A stretch of DNA of 55,472 nt from Bacillota bacterium (GCA_023622385.1 JAMNZI010000073.1:1-55472), one strand, 5' to 3'; counted from the stretch's first letter, positions 11,606 through 25,310 are shown. Numbers and translations are program-made. Notes: generated by a model from the letters alone, not told the origin.

Positions 11606-12592
11606 ATGAAAAAATGCGATATAGGGGGGCAAGCGGTATTAGAAGGGGTGATGATGCGCGCTCCTTCTCGCTTGGCTATAGCCGTTAGGCGCTATGACGG
11701 TGAGATTGTAGTGCACAGCCAGCGGTTGTCTTCCCTAAAGGATAAGCATCCAATTTTTAAGTTGCCGGTCATAAGGGGGGTTATAACTTTTGCAGAGACC
11801 CTGATGGTGGGGACAAAGTCCCTTATGGCTTCTGCAGAAATGTATGGTGACCCAACTGCTGCACGAGAGTACCGGCCATCAAAGGTTGAAAAGTTTGTAG
11901 CCGATAAAACCGGCAAAAAGGTGGAAGACGTGATGACGTGGTTTGCGCTGTTGTTGGCCGTTGGTTTGGCGATAGTGCTGTTCACGGTTGTTCCTGCTGT
12001 GCTGACAGGACTGCTCAGAGAAAGGATGGCCAATCGCCTCATGCTAGGATTGATTGAGGGGATAGTAAGGCTTGCTATATTCATCGGTTATATTGTACTG
12101 ATGACCAGAATCAAAGATATACAGCGGGTCTTCCAATATCATGGTGCAGAGCACAAGGTCATCCACTGCTATGAACACGGTGAAGAGCTGTCAGTAGAAA
12201 ATGCCAGAAAGTACAGCACCCTGCACCCCAGGTGCGGTACGGCGTTCTTGCTGGTGGTGATGGTGGTGAGCATCGTAGCATTTTCAGCGCTGGGCTGGAA
12301 TAACGTGATATTGCGCATCTTAATAAAGCTATTGTTGTTGCCTTTGGTTGCTGGCGTCTCATACGAGATAATAAAGTGGGCAGGAAAAACCAGCTGGCCG
12401 GGGGTAAAATTCATCATGTTCCCAGGGCTTATGCTGCAAAAGCTGACCACCCGGGAACCGGATGATGCCCAGCTGGAAGTTGCCATAAGGGCTTTTGCGC
12501 AGGCCGCAGCATTGAGCGTCAAGGGGGCTGGAGATGCAGCTGAAGGGAATGGAGGTATTAAGGAAGGGACAAAAGATTTTAGAGTGCCATGA
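11606..12592 (+). CDS. DUF1385 membrane protein (YqhQ family)
   Basis: IGGQAVLEGVMMRAPSRLAIAVRR, YHGAEHKVIHCYEHGEELSVENARKYSTLHPRCGTAFLL. Confidence 0.9.
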   Translation: MKKCDIGGQAVLEGVMMRAPSRLAIAVRRYDGEIVVHSQRLSSLKDKHPIFKLPVIRGVITFAETLMVGTKSLMASAEMYGDPTAAREYRPSKVEKFVADKTGKKVEDVMTWFALLLAVGLAIVLFTVVPAVLTGLLRERMANRLMLGLIEGIVRLAIFIGYIVLMTRIKDIQRVFQYHGAEHKVIHCYEHGEELSVENARKYSTLHPRCGTAFLLVVMVVSIVAFSALGWNNVILRILIKLLLLPLVAGVSYEIIKWAGKTSWPGVKFIMFPGLMLQKLTTREPDDAQLEVAIRAFAQAAALSVKGAGDAAEGNGGIKEGTKDFRVP

Positions 12593-13403
12593 TGTCCCGT
12601 CATCCAGGTTGGAAGCGGAGCTTTTGATGGCCTATATGCTGAAGTGCCAAAGACACGACCTGTACCTCATGAGGGACTGGAAGATAGATGGCGCTCAGGC
12701 GCAACGATTCTTTGATCTGATATACAGGCGTTGTGAGGGATGCCCCATTCAGTATATAATCAACAAGCAGGAATTCATGGGGCTGGAATTTTATGTTGAC
12801 CAGAGAGTATTGATACCCCGTGCTGATACTGAGATACTGGTGGAGCATGTGATTAAATGGGCATCTCAAGAGGAGGGATCCGTCCGGATACTGGATGTTG
12901 GTACGGGGAGCGGTGCAATTGCCGTAAGCCTTGCATTTTTTTTACCTCGAGCTCGTATAACTGCTGTTGATATTTCGGCCGGTGCATTGGCTGTGGCAAG
13001 GCTTAATGCTTGCCGGCACGGGGTTGAAAATCGCATAGTCTTTCTGGAGGGAGACTTATTTTCGCCCTTGTATGGCCATTCTGGTGCCCAGCTTTTTGAC
13101 GTTATCGTATCCAACCCGCCATATATACCCACGCAGGAGATCGAGGGCTTGGAGCGGCATATCAGAGATTACGAGCCACGCATTGCCCTTGATGGGGGGC
13201 ACGATGGTTTAAAGTTTTACAGCCGTTTAGCCAGGGAAGGGTTAGACTGGTTAAAGGTAGGGGGATTATTGGCGGTTGAAGTAGGGTATGGCCAGGCTCG
13301 AAAGGTCAAATCCATACTGGAGAGCACGGGGTGTTATGTAAATATTGCTATACAGGAAGATTTAGCGGGTATTGAGCGTGTGGTCTCAGCTATACGTCGC
13401 TGA
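12534..13403 (+). CDS. prmC: Peptide chain release factor N5-glutamine methyltransferase
   Basis: RVLIPRADTEILVE, ILDVGTGSGAIAVSLA, DVIVSNPPYIP; adjacent to prfA. Confidence 0.95.
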   Translation: MQLKGMEVLRKGQKILECHDVPSSRLEAELLMAYMLKCQRHDLYLMRDWKIDGAQAQRFFDLIYRRCEGCPIQYIINKQEFMGLEFYVDQRVLIPRADTEILVEHVIKWASQEEGSVRILDVGTGSGAIAVSLAFFLPRARITAVDISAGALAVARLNACRHGVENRIVFLEGDLFSPLYGHSGAQLFDVIVSNPPYIPTQEIEGLERHIRDYEPRIALDGGHDGLKFYSRLAREGLDWLKVGGLLAVEVGYGQARKVKSILESTGCYVNIAIQEDLAGIERVVSAIRR

Positions 13404-13499
13404 AGCGACTATGCCAGTAGGTTTTTAAACTGGGTATTGTTATGGTCAAGCCGTCTTTGGTTTAATTTTAAGAAATTGTATTAAAAAGGGGAAGAATGT

Positions 13500-14534
13500 A
13501 TGCTGGATAAACTGGAGTTTATCGAAAGAAGATACGAAGAATTGAGCAAGGCAATTGCAGATCCAGAAGTGATTGCTAAGCAAAACGAGTGGAAAAAACT
13601 AGTAAAAGAGCATGCTGAACTTGAGGATATCGTGGTGAAATATAGGGAATACAAAACAATAGAGCAGGATATGGCGGTGGCCCGTGAAATGCTAAAGGAA
13701 AAGCTGGATGAGGAGTCTTTGACTATGCTTCGGGATGAGCTGGACGCCCTTGAAGATAGAAGGGAAAAGGTGCTCCAGGACCTCAGGCTCTTGCTTCTTC
13801 CTAAAGACCCCAATGACGAAAAAAATGTCGTTATGGAGATACGGGCTGGGGCAGGCGGGGAGGAAGCGGCCCTTTTTGGAGCCGACCTTTTTAGGATGTA
13901 CAGCAGGTACGCTGAGCGTAAGGGCTGGAGGATAGAGGTCATGAGCGCCAACTACACAGATATGGGCGGAGTGAAGGAGCTCATATTCGTGGTTGAAGGG
14001 GAAGGGGCTTACAGCCGCCTTAAATACGAGAGCGGAGTCCATCGAGTGCAGAGGATACCCACCACCGAATCGGGTGGCAGGATCCACACCTCCACCGCTA
14101 CTGTGGCCGTGCTTCCAGAAGCCGAAGATGTTGAGGTGGAAATAAATCCCGACGATTTGAGGATCGAGGTTTTCAGATCATCGGGGCATGGAGGCCAAAG
14201 CGTCAATACTACTGATTCGGCCGTACGCATAACCCATATTCCCACAGGTATAGTGGTTACATGCCAGGATGAGAGGTCTCGTGTGCTTGACGCCATTCAG
14301 AGGGAACGGGAACAGGAATATGCCCAAGCCAGAAAGAGCCAGGTGGGTACCGGCGATAGGAGCGAGAGGATACGCACCTATAATTTCCCCCAGGGGCGCA
14401 TAACAGACCACCGGATTGGGAAGACCATCTATAATTTGGAAGGTTTTTTGGACGGAGACATGGACGAAATCATAAATGAACTCATAATAAATGATCAGGC
14501 TGAAAGACTTAAGAATACCCAAGCGTCCCAGTGA
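13500..14534 (+). CDS. prfA: Peptide chain release factor 1
   Basis: [31 protein letters not shown] and GGQ motif [28 protein letters not shown]. Confidence 0.97.
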   Translation: MLDKLEFIERRYEELSKAIADPEVIAKQNEWKKLVKEHAELEDIVVKYREYKTIEQDMAVAREMLKEKLDEESLTMLRDELDALEDRREKVLQDLRLLLLPKDPNDEKNVVMEIRAGAGGEEAALFGADLFRMYSRYAERKGWRIEVMSANYTDMGGVKELIFVVEGEGAYSRLKYESGVHRVQRIPTTESGGRIHTSTATVAVLPEAEDVEVEINPDDLRIEVFRSSGHGGQSVNTTDSAVRITHIPTGIVVTCQDERSRVLDAIQREREQEYAQARKSQVGTGDRSERIRTYNFPQGRITDHRIGKTIYNLEGFLDGDMDEIINELIINDQAERLKNTQASQ

Positions 14535-14576
14535 ATACAATTTTTATAAAAGCTCTATGTTTGGGGATGATTTGGG

Positions 14577-15326
14577 TTGGATGAATTGCTGTTTAGCTGT
14601 GCAGTGGGCACAGCTGCTGGGATTGTGGGTACCGGCTTAGGAGGGCTCATCGGGTTTGTCTTAAATAATCCAAGCAGGCGATTTCTAAGCACCTTATTGA
14701 ATTTTTCTGCCGGGCTCATGATAGCGGTGGTATGTTTTGATCTTTTACCTGAAGCTTTTAAAATAGGAGGGTTTGGTGTAAGCATAGTAGGAGTGTGCTT
14801 AGGGGTGGTCATAATTATAGCCTGCGATGAGGCCATAACCTCCTGGAAGAGCTTTTATGGAAGGAACAATCGAGCTTCTATGGGCCAGTATATAAAGACC
14901 GGCATATTGCTAGGGATAGGCATTGCGCTTCATAATTTCCCTGAGGGTTTAGCTATAGGATCAGGTTTTACGGCTATGAAGTCTTATGGCGTGGGGCTCA
15001 GCCTGGTCATAGCCTTCCATGATGTCCCTGAGGGCATTGCCATGGCTGCTCCTATGAGAATAGGCGGCATGGGCAGGTGGAAGGCCTTTTTATCTGCCGT
15101 TATAGCCGGAGTTCCTACAGGCATTGGCGCGCTGGTGGGGTATTTGTTGGGCGGAATATCGCCTTATTTTATAAGCCTGTGCCTGGGGTTTGCCGGTGGT
15201 GCAATGTTATACATAACGTGTTTGGAGTTGGTGCCGAAGTCCATGGACCTGTACAGGGGAAGAGTCCCAGGGCTGGGCCTTATAATGGGAGTGATAGCGG
15301 GAATCTTGGTGTCTTCTCTGCTTTGA
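14577..15326 (+). CDS. ZIP family metal transporter
   Basis: HNFPEGLAIGSGF and HDVPEGIAMAAPM metal-binding TM motifs; TTG start. Confidence 0.9.
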   Translation: MDELLFSCAVGTAAGIVGTGLGGLIGFVLNNPSRRFLSTLLNFSAGLMIAVVCFDLLPEAFKIGGFGVSIVGVCLGVVIIIACDEAITSWKSFYGRNNRASMGQYIKTGILLGIGIALHNFPEGLAIGSGFTAMKSYGVGLSLVIAFHDVPEGIAMAAPMRIGGMGRWKAFLSAVIAGVPTGIGALVGYLLGGISPYFISLCLGFAGGAMLYITCLELVPKSMDLYRGRVPGLGLIMGVIAGILVSSLL

Positions 15327-15416
15327 CATGGAGCTATTTTGTGCCTTAATAGGGCGTGGCATGTTTAATTAGATGGATATTAAATTACGCCCTTATGTGA
15401 AAGGAGAAAGGTACAG

Positions 15417-16466
15417 TTGGAGACCAGGGTACTAAAGATAAACGATGCCGAAAGAGATTGCAGCGCTATACTGGAAGCTGCCAGGCTTATACAGGCTGGA
15501 GAAGTAGTGGCATTTCCTACTGAGACGGTATACGGCCTGGGCGCCAATGCTTTGGATGCGGCCGCCGTTCAAAAGATCTTTGAGGCAAAGGGGCGTCCCT
15601 CAGATAATCCCCTCATAGTCCATATTTCAAAGTGCCAGGATGTGGACAGGCTGGTAAGGGAATTGCCCCCCGCGGCAAGCTCCCTTATGGAGCGTTTTTG
15701 GCCAGGTCCCCTTACCATGATCTTTAAGAAGTCTCATCTTATACCCGATACAGTGACAGCTGGTCTGGATACCGTGGCCATCAGGATGCCGCGACATCCG
15801 GTAGCTTTGAAGCTTATAGAGCGCAGTGAGGTGCCCATTGCCGCTCCCAGCGCCAATAGGTCGGGCCATACCAGCCCTACCATGGCACAGCACGTCCTGG
15901 ATGACCTTGGTGGTAGGATTCCCCTTATACTGGATGGAGGAAGGTGTGAGGTGGGACTGGAGTCCACGGTTTTGGATATGACGGCCGAAGTTCCCACCAT
16001 TTTGAGGCCCGGCGGCATCACGTACGAGATGTTGACGCAAGTATTGGGGGAGGTAAGGGTTGATGATGGCGCTTTAAAGCCGGTTAAGGGGCAACGGGTC
16101 AAGTCCCCGGGGATGAAATATACCCATTATGCGCCTCGCGCCCAGGTGGTGGTGGTGCGAGGGGAGCTTGATCAAATGGTGGACAAGATAAACGCCATGG
16201 CACAGGAATACATGAAACAGGGCATGGAGGTAGGAATACTCGCCACCCATGAAACAAAGGATTATTATAAGGAGGTTAAAGTACTGGTATTGGGCAGCCG
16301 TACACAACCTGCTGTGATGGCTTCCAATCTGTTTTGGGCTTTGAGGCAGTTCGATGACCTGGGAGTGGACATCGTGTTGGCTGAATGGATAGAGACAAGG
16401 GAAGAAGGTTTGGCAATAATGAACCGCATGCTGAGGGCGGCTGCTTTCCGAGTGGTTGATGCGTAA
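15417..16466 (+). CDS. ywlC: L-threonylcarbamoyladenylate synthase (Sua5/YwlC)
   Basis: GEVVAFPTETVYGLGANALD, KGRPSDNPLIVHI, SPGMKYTHYAPRA linker and Sua5 C-terminal domain; TTG start. Confidence 0.94.
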   Translation: METRVLKINDAERDCSAILEAARLIQAGEVVAFPTETVYGLGANALDAAAVQKIFEAKGRPSDNPLIVHISKCQDVDRLVRELPPAASSLMERFWPGPLTMIFKKSHLIPDTVTAGLDTVAIRMPRHPVALKLIERSEVPIAAPSANRSGHTSPTMAQHVLDDLGGRIPLILDGGRCEVGLESTVLDMTAEVPTILRPGGITYEMLTQVLGEVRVDDGALKPVKGQRVKSPGMKYTHYAPRAQVVVVRGELDQMVDKINAMAQEYMKQGMEVGILATHETKDYYKEVKVLVLGSRTQPAVMASNLFWALRQFDDLGVDIVLAEWIETREEGLAIMNRMLRAAAFRVVDA

Positions 16467-16493
16467 AGTTTATCGCTGAGGGAGGTTTTATGG

Positions 16494-16961
16494 TTGACGA
16501 CGGTTTTGTTTGTGTGTACAGGTAATACTTGCCGGAGTCCCATGGCAGAAGCATTGTTTAAAGACTTAGCTAAGAAGAAAGGGATTAGCAGCGTAAAGGC
16601 CGTCTCTGCAGGCTTGGCTGCTATAGCAGGGGACAAGGCTACACCCCAGGCTATTGAAGTTATGAAGCGGAGAGGAATAGACTTAAGCGGTCACCGGGCC
16701 AGAAATGTGGATGCATCGCTCATTGGAGAAGCCGACCTGATACTAACCATGACCCACCGCCACAAGTCCATATTGAGCAGTATGTATCCCCAGGCCGCAT
16801 CCAAGATACATGTGCTTAGAGAGTACGCTGAAGGGGGGGCGATTAGAGGAGAGTCGGCGCAGATACTTGATCCTTTTGGTCAGCCGGTTGAGGTCTATGA
16901 AAGCTGTGCTCGTCAGCTGGAGGAGGCCATTGAAAAGCTGATGGAAAGGCTGGAAGCCTAA
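16494..16961 (+). CDS. ywlE: Low-molecular-weight phosphatase (YwlE-like)
   Basis: VLFVCTGNTCRSPMAEALFKDL (CX4CR-S) and downstream DPFGQPVEVY. Confidence 0.9.
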   Translation: MTTVLFVCTGNTCRSPMAEALFKDLAKKKGISSVKAVSAGLAAIAGDKATPQAIEVMKRRGIDLSGHRARNVDASLIGEADLILTMTHRHKSILSSMYPQAASKIHVLREYAEGGAIRGESAQILDPFGQPVEVYESCARQLEEAIEKLMERLEA

Positions 16962-17031
16962 TTTTTTATTGCAATTACCAGATGGATTAGGTTATAATAT
17001 TAGAGAATGTTTTTGGGGGTATTATGGTGCT

Positions 17032-17739
17032 ATGACGGCACAGAGCGATAGTAAAAATCTTAAGAAAATTGTCGGTTTGGCAGCAGCTGATTTGGTGAAG
17101 GATGGTATGACGGTCGGGATTGGGACAGGCAGTACGGCTGCCTTTTTTATTGAGGAGCTGGGTCGAAGGGTTAGAGAGGGCTTGTCCATCCGCGGCGTGC
17201 CAACATCCTATCAAGCCAAGCTTATGTGTTATCGGCATGGAGTACCTTTGCTTGACCCTTCGTTGGTGGACAAGTTGGACATCGCCATTGATGGCGCTGA
17301 TGAGATCGATTACAGCTTGAACGCAATAAAAGGTGGCGGCGCTGCCAATACCATGGAAAAAATTATAGCCACCATGGCCGATGAGTTTGTAATAATAGTG
17401 GATCATTCTAAGCTGGTGGAAAAACTGGCTGTGTCTTTTCCTGTACCGGTAGAAGTTATTCCGGCAGCTCTTAGCTTTGTGATGCGAAGGGTTAGAGAAA
17501 TTGGCTCCAGACCTGAGCTCAGAATAGGGGTCAGAAAGGCTGGGCCAGTGGTGACCGATAATGGCAATTTTATAGTAGACCTGTATTTTGATGAAGCGCC
17601 TGATGTATACCGGTTAGATCGTATGCTTAAATCAATACCAGGAGTGGTGGAGACCGGCCTGTTTTTGGGAATGGCGCATAAAGCTTTGGTTGCATGGGAG
17701 GATGGAGTGGAAGTGATGCTGGCAGGTCAAAAGGATTAA
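17032..17739 (+). CDS. rpiA: Ribose-5-phosphate isomerase A
   Basis: VGIGTGSTAAFFIEEL, DGADEIDYSLNAIKGGGAA, VDHSKLVEKL. Confidence 0.94.
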   Translation: MTAQSDSKNLKKIVGLAAADLVKDGMTVGIGTGSTAAFFIEELGRRVREGLSIRGVPTSYQAKLMCYRHGVPLLDPSLVDKLDIAIDGADEIDYSLNAIKGGGAANTMEKIIATMADEFVIIVDHSKLVEKLAVSFPVPVEVIPAALSFVMRRVREIGSRPELRIGVRKAGPVVTDNGNFIVDLYFDEAPDVYRLDRMLKSIPGVVETGLFLGMAHKALVAWEDGVEVMLAGQKD

Positions 17740-17793
17740 ATGCCATACCGGTAACCACGTCACGTAGAGTTTAATAATAAAGGGAGAGATAAA

Positions 17794-18423
17794 ATGAGTA
17801 GAGTGCACGTTTTAGACCATCCGTTGATTCAGCATAAGTTGTCCCTCATCAGGGATAAGGAGACAGGGGCTAAGGAGTTCCGAGAGTTGGTGGCAGAAAT
17901 ATCGCTGCTTATGGCTTATGAGGTCACCCGTGACCTGCCGCTCAAAGAGGTAGAGATAGAGACTCCGGTGGCCAAGGCCACAGCCAAGGTCATATCCGGC
18001 AAGAAGCTGGGTATTATACCCATTTTAAGGGCAGGGCTTGGAATGGTGGACGGCATGCTCAAACTCATTCCGGCAGCTAAAGTGGGGCATATTGGCCTAT
18101 ATCGCGATCCAGAGACTCTAGAGCCGGTGGGCTATTACTGCAAGCTGCCTTCAGATGTCGAAGAGAGGGAGCTTATAGTAATCGATCCCATGTTAGCTAC
18201 CGGAGGTTCAGCATCTGCGGCTTTGAGGCTGATAAAAGAAAAAGGTGCCAGAAGCATAAAGTTTGTTTGTTTAATAGCCGCTCCCGAAGGAATTGAACGC
18301 CTACAACGAGAGCATGATGATGTGGACATCTATGTAGCTGCTATAGATAAATGCCTCAATGAACACGGATATATAGTGCCCGGCTTGGGGGATGCTGGAG
18401 ACAGGTTGTTTGGGACCAAGTAA
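17794..18423 (+). CDS. upp: Uracil phosphoribosyltransferase
   Basis: [73 protein letters not shown]. Confidence 0.97.
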   Translation: MSRVHVLDHPLIQHKLSLIRDKETGAKEFRELVAEISLLMAYEVTRDLPLKEVEIETPVAKATAKVISGKKLGIIPILRAGLGMVDGMLKLIPAAKVGHIGLYRDPETLEPVGYYCKLPSDVEERELIVIDPMLATGGSASAALRLIKEKGARSIKFVCLIAAPEGIERLQREHDDVDIYVAAIDKCLNEHGYIVPGLGDAGDRLFGTK

Positions 18424-18504
18424 TTTCAACGGTATTGGTAAAGGGAAAAATTTGCTGCTTGCGCTGTAAGACAGAATGGTCGGTTGAGAGAGGTGACGCT
18501 GATT

Positions 18505-18817
18505 ATGGATATGGATGTCATAAAAGAGATCAGGCAGGCAGAGCAGCAGGCTGAAGAGATAAAGAAGCAGGCAATGGAAAAGGCAAGAGATATATTGAGA
18601 AAGGCTGAAGAAGAGAGCGACCGATTTATGGTAGAGGCGACTCAGCAAGCGCAGCAAGAAAGACAGCAGTTTATGCGTCAGGCTGAAGAGGAAGCCAAGA
18701 AGGAGATAGAGGCTTTAAACCAAAAAGTGGAAGAGGAATGTCGAAAGATACGCCAAATGGCCCAAACCAAGCTGGATGAAGCCATTTCCTTGGTCATGGG
18801 AAAGGTTGTGAATATGC

Positions 18818-18831
<14 letters not shown>
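18505..18831 (+). CDS. V-type ATPase peripheral stalk subunit (G/H, NtpF-like coiled coil)
   Basis: Charged coiled coil at the 5' end of the V-ATPase operon, overlapping subunit I. Confidence 0.75.
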
Positions 18832-21317
<2,486 letters not shown>

Positions 21318-21328
21318 GAGTGGACGCT

Positions 21329-21937
21329 ATGAATGGGTTTGACAAGATCAAACAGCGTATTCTGGAAGATGCTCAGCGGGAGGCTGACCGTATAATCCAG
21401 TCAGCAGAAGAAAAGGCAAAGGAGATCAGAGAGGCCAAAGCTAATGAGGCCGACAGGCTTAAAAAGCGTTTGACCGAACAAAACATGGAGGCGGCCCGCG
21501 AACACAAGAGGAGGATGTTGGTGTCAGCTCAGCTGGAAATGAAGAAGAAGGTGTTGGCCGCCAAACGGGACATGATGGAAGCGGTATTTAAAGGGGTAGT
21601 TGAGAGGATAAGCGGCATGGAAGATAACCAATACAGGGAGCTCATTGCTTCCATGCTTTTGAATGCACCTCTTCAGGGAGATGAAGAGGTGGTATTCTCG
21701 GTTTATGATGAGTACCGCCTGGACCAGGGTTTCCTGGATTACGTCAATGAACAGTTAAAAAGACAGGGACGGAAAGGGCAGCTTCACCTGGCACCCGATA
21801 GAGGGCAATTTAAGGCTGGGTTTATCGTTCGAGGGCATGAAGTGGAGATAAACAGCTCGTTTGAGGCAATTGTGAGGGCATTGCGAGCCGAGCTGGAGTC
21901 TCAGGTAGCTGAGATGTTGTTTGGGGAGCTTTCTTAA
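21329..21937 (+). CDS. ntpE: V-type ATPase subunit E
   Basis: Coiled-coil N-terminus and globular C-terminus; operon position between K and C. Confidence 0.88.
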   Translation: MNGFDKIKQRILEDAQREADRIIQSAEEKAKEIREAKANEADRLKKRLTEQNMEAAREHKRRMLVSAQLEMKKKVLAAKRDMMEAVFKGVVERISGMEDNQYRELIASMLLNAPLQGDEEVVFSVYDEYRLDQGFLDYVNEQLKRQGRKGQLHLAPDRGQFKAGFIVRGHEVEINSSFEAIVRALRAELESQVAEMLFGELS

Positions 21938-22019
21938 AATTCATACTGTTAAGTTTATAAAATTTTAGCGAAATAAAGTACATGATTCACTTGTTGTTAG
22001 CTGTAGGAAGGATGATACG

Positions 22020-23024
22020 ATGCCTCAACCCAGTTATGAATACGGAGTGGCCAGAGTCAGGGTTTTAGAGACCAGGCTGCTTACTCGGGAGCGCATTGAG
22101 CGGATGGTGGATGCCCAATCTGCCGAGGAGGCACTCAAGGTGCTGTCGGAGACCAGCTATGCTCCTCTGGTTGCAGAGCTGGGTTCTCCTTATGAATATG
22201 ATGAGTTGCTTTCAAAAGAGATGAATAGGGTACGCGACTTTATCGATGAGATTTCGCCTGATCCAGCCATTACGGATTTATTTTTCTTAAAATATGACTT
22301 TCATAATCTCAAGGTTTTATTAAAAAACAGGTATTTAAGTGGTCAAGATGATGAACTACCATTGGCTCAAATGGGTACTGTCCTGGTGGAGATTTTAAGG
22401 AAGGGCGTGGAAGATCCAGAAAGCGGTCTGCTTCCACCTTTTATGGCCGATGCCATAAAGAAGGTAGACCAGGCTTGTGTATTGAGGGTTGATCCACAGA
22501 AGATCGATACCTTGCTGGATAATGCCATGTATGATCATATATTTAAAGTGTGCCGCAAAAAAAGGGATGGATTCGCCCTACGTTATTTTCAGATGCAGGT
22601 TGACCTTTTAAACATCCGTTCGTTATTGCGGGCAAAGAGGTTGGGGCAAGGGTTTGATTTTTTGAAGGAAATGCTGATCCCGTATGGCAGCTTGGACGTT
22701 TCCTTTTATAGCCGTGCCATGGAGCAGCCTTATGAGCAGTTGATCAAGGAGATGGAATCCACTCCTTATGGTAAAGTGGTAGCCGAGGGAGTACAGGATT
22801 TTCTGCGGACGGGCACACTAACTGCTTTTGAAAGGCTGATGGATGACTACCTGCTGAATTACGTCAAAGCTTTAAGATATAATCCCTTTGGAATAGAGGC
22901 CATTGTGGGCTATCTGCTGGCCAAAGAAAACGAGATTAAGCTGATACGCATAATCATGGTGGGCAAGATAAACAACCTGCCCACTGAAAAAATCCGTGAA
23001 AGGCTTCGTGATGTGTATGTATAA
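22020..23024 (+). CDS. ntpC: V-type ATPase subunit C
   Basis: YGVARVRVLETRLLTRERIERMVDA, FFLKYDFHNLKVLLKNRY, KENEIKLIRIIMVGKINNLPTEKIRERLRDVYV. Confidence 0.93.
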   Translation: MPQPSYEYGVARVRVLETRLLTRERIERMVDAQSAEEALKVLSETSYAPLVAELGSPYEYDELLSKEMNRVRDFIDEISPDPAITDLFFLKYDFHNLKVLLKNRYLSGQDDELPLAQMGTVLVEILRKGVEDPESGLLPPFMADAIKKVDQACVLRVDPQKIDTLLDNAMYDHIFKVCRKKRDGFALRYFQMQVDLLNIRSLLRAKRLGQGFDFLKEMLIPYGSLDVSFYSRAMEQPYEQLIKEMESTPYGKVVAEGVQDFLRTGTLTAFERLMDDYLLNYVKALRYNPFGIEAIVGYLLAKENEIKLIRIIMVGKINNLPTEKIRERLRDVYV

Positions 23025-23340
23025 GATGGGCGTAATTGGTGATAAGGATTCAATACTAGGATTTAAGGCCTTGGGCCTGTCGGTCTTTCCGGTTATGCAG
23101 CCTGACCAGGCTGCTAGACTCATTCATAGGCTGGCAAAAGAGAATTATGCGGTTTTGTTCATAACTGAATCGCTGGCACAGGATATTAAGGAAACCATCG
23201 ATAGATACAATTCTCAGCCTTTTCCTATTATTACCTTGATTCCAAACAACACTGGAAGCATGGGATTGGGGATGAAAGGGATCAAAGCCAACGTGGAAAA
23301 GGCGGTAGGAGTCGACATTTTATTTGGAGAGCGAGGGTAG
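23011..23340 (+). CDS. ntpG: V-type ATPase subunit F
   Basis: MGVIGDKDSILGFKALGLSVFPV, NYAVLFITESLA. Confidence 0.9.
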   Translation: MCMYKMGVIGDKDSILGFKALGLSVFPVMQPDQAARLIHRLAKENYAVLFITESLAQDIKETIDRYNSQPFPIITLIPNNTGSMGLGMKGIKANVEKAVGVDILFGERG

Positions 23341-23347
23341 GTGAGCT

Positions 23348-25117
23348 ATGCAGGGTAGGATAGTAAAGGTGTCGGGACCGCTTGTAGTAGCCGAAGGAAT
23401 GGCCGATGTTAAGATGTTCGACGTGGTGCGGGTAAGCGATAAGCGGCTTATTGGCGAGGTAATAGAGCTAAGAGGGGATAAAGCTTCGATTCAGGTATAT
23501 GAGGAGACTTCAGGATTGGGGCCGGGAGAGCCTGTGTATTCCACTGGCGAACCTTTAAGCGTAGAGCTGGGGCCAGGGCTTATTAGTTCCATATTCGATG
23601 GCATACAGCGCCCCTTAACCCTTATACGGGAAAAGGTGGGCGACCGCATCGTAAGGGGCATTGAAGTTCCTTCATTGGATCGGGAGCGCCAATGGGAGTT
23701 TGTGCCCCGCGTTAAACCAGGGGACCAGGTTGAACCCGGGGACATAATAGGGGTGGTACAGGAGACTTCCATAGTAGAGCATCGCATTATGGTGCCTCAG
23801 GGTGTGGAAGGGATCATAGAGTGGGTCCACCAGGGGATGGCTACGATTGTAGAGCCCATTGCTAGGGTGAAAACCCCTGATGGGCGTATAGTGGACATTA
23901 CCATGATGCAGAAGACCCCCGTTCGCGTGGGGAGGAAATACAAGCAAAAGCTTCCGCCCACTGTTCCCCTGATAACTGGCCAGCGGGTTATTGATACCTT
24001 CTTCCCGGTGGCCAAGGGGGGAGTGGCTGCTGTGCCCGGGCCCTTTGGCAGCGGCAAAACGGTGGTGCAGCACCAGCTGGCAAAGTGGGCCGATGCCGAC
24101 ATTATAGTGTATGTGGGCTGCGGAGAGCGAGGCAATGAGATGACCGATGTTCTCATGGAGTTTCCCGAGCTAAAAGATCCCAAGACAGGTGAACCGCTCA
24201 TGAAGCGAACGGTGCTCATTGCCAATACTTCCGATATGCCTGTGGCGGCCCGTGAGGCTTCCATATATACCGGCATCACCATTGCCGAATATTTCAGGGA
24301 TATGGGCTATAACGTGGCCATCATGGCTGACTCCACTTCAAGGTGGGCCGAGGCCCTCCGTGAGATGTCGGGCCGTCTAGAAGAAATGCCTGGAGAGGAA
24401 GGCTATCCCGCTTATTTGAGCTCCAGGCTTGCCGAATTCTATGAGCGGGCTGGTCGTGTCATATGCCTGGGCAAGGACGGTCGAGAAGGCACTATAACCG
24501 CCATTGGTGCCGTCTCGCCTCCCGGTGGCGACTTTTCGGAGCCTGTAACCCAGGCCACGTTGCGCATAGTCAAGGTCTTCTGGGCTTTGGACTCGCAGCT
24601 GGCATATCGCAGGCATTTTCCTGCTATAAACTGGTTGACCAGCTATTCCCTATATCTTGATCGGTTGAACGAGTGGTACAATGAGGAAATATCAGAGGAA
24701 TGGCTTAAGCTCCGGCAAGAGGCCATGTCCCTGTTGCAGGAGGAGGCCCAGCTGGAGGAGATAGTCAGGCTGGTGGGCGTGGATGCCTTGTCGGTGAGGG
24801 ATAGGCTGGTGCTGGAGGCTGCTAAGTCCATCAGGGAAGATTACCTGCACCAAAATGCTTTCCACGACGTGGATACCTATACTTCCCTTGCCAAGCAGTA
24901 CAAGATGCTGAAACTGATAATTGAATTTTACCATTTGGGACAAAAAGCATTGGATGCAGGGGCGGAGTTCAGTCAAGTGGTAAGCCTTCCTGTAAGGGAG
25001 CGCATAGGACGAGCCAAGTACATTCCAGAGAGCCAATTGGAGCAGTTGGATGAGATTCTAAAAGAGTTAGGGGAACAGATGTCGGCCTTGATGTCAGAGG
25101 GAGGTAACAACAGTTAA
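23348..25117 (+). CDS. ntpA: V-type ATPase catalytic subunit A
   Basis: [17 protein letters not shown]-loop [75 protein letters not shown]. Confidence 0.98.
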   Translation: MQGRIVKVSGPLVVAEGMADVKMFDVVRVSDKRLIGEVIELRGDKASIQVYEETSGLGPGEPVYSTGEPLSVELGPGLISSIFDGIQRPLTLIREKVGDRIVRGIEVPSLDRERQWEFVPRVKPGDQVEPGDIIGVVQETSIVEHRIMVPQGVEGIIEWVHQGMATIVEPIARVKTPDGRIVDITMMQKTPVRVGRKYKQKLPPTVPLITGQRVIDTFFPVAKGGVAAVPGPFGSGKTVVQHQLAKWADADIIVYVGCGERGNEMTDVLMEFPELKDPKTGEPLMKRTVLIANTSDMPVAAREASIYTGITIAEYFRDMGYNVAIMADSTSRWAEALREMSGRLEEMPGEEGYPAYLSSRLAEFYERAGRVICLGKDGREGTITAIGAVSPPGGDFSEPVTQATLRIVKVFWALDSQLAYRRHFPAINWLTSYSLYLDRLNEWYNEEISEEWLKLRQEAMSLLQEEAQLEEIVRLVGVDALSVRDRLVLEAAKSIREDYLHQNAFHDVDTYTSLAKQYKMLKLIIEFYHLGQKALDAGAEFSQVVSLPVRERIGRAKYIPESQLEQLDEILKELGEQMSALMSEGGNNS

Positions 25118-25310
25118 AAACAACAATACAAAATAATATAATTTTAATTGGATAATTATCGATGTTATTGAATATGTAAAAACTTAAAGAAACATATAAC
25201 ATCAGTAGAAGTACATTAATAAATCAAGAAAAGAAAGGGCTAATAGCCCCAATCAGGACACCAAAGGGAAGAAACAAGTGGGGTGAATGAAAACAGGAGT
25301 GGTAAAAAAC

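Noticed and set aside
12534-12592. 59-bp overlap of yqhQ-like and prmC as an unusual overprinted gene
   Set aside because: prmC could start a few codons downstream; small same-strand overlaps between operon genes are ordinary.
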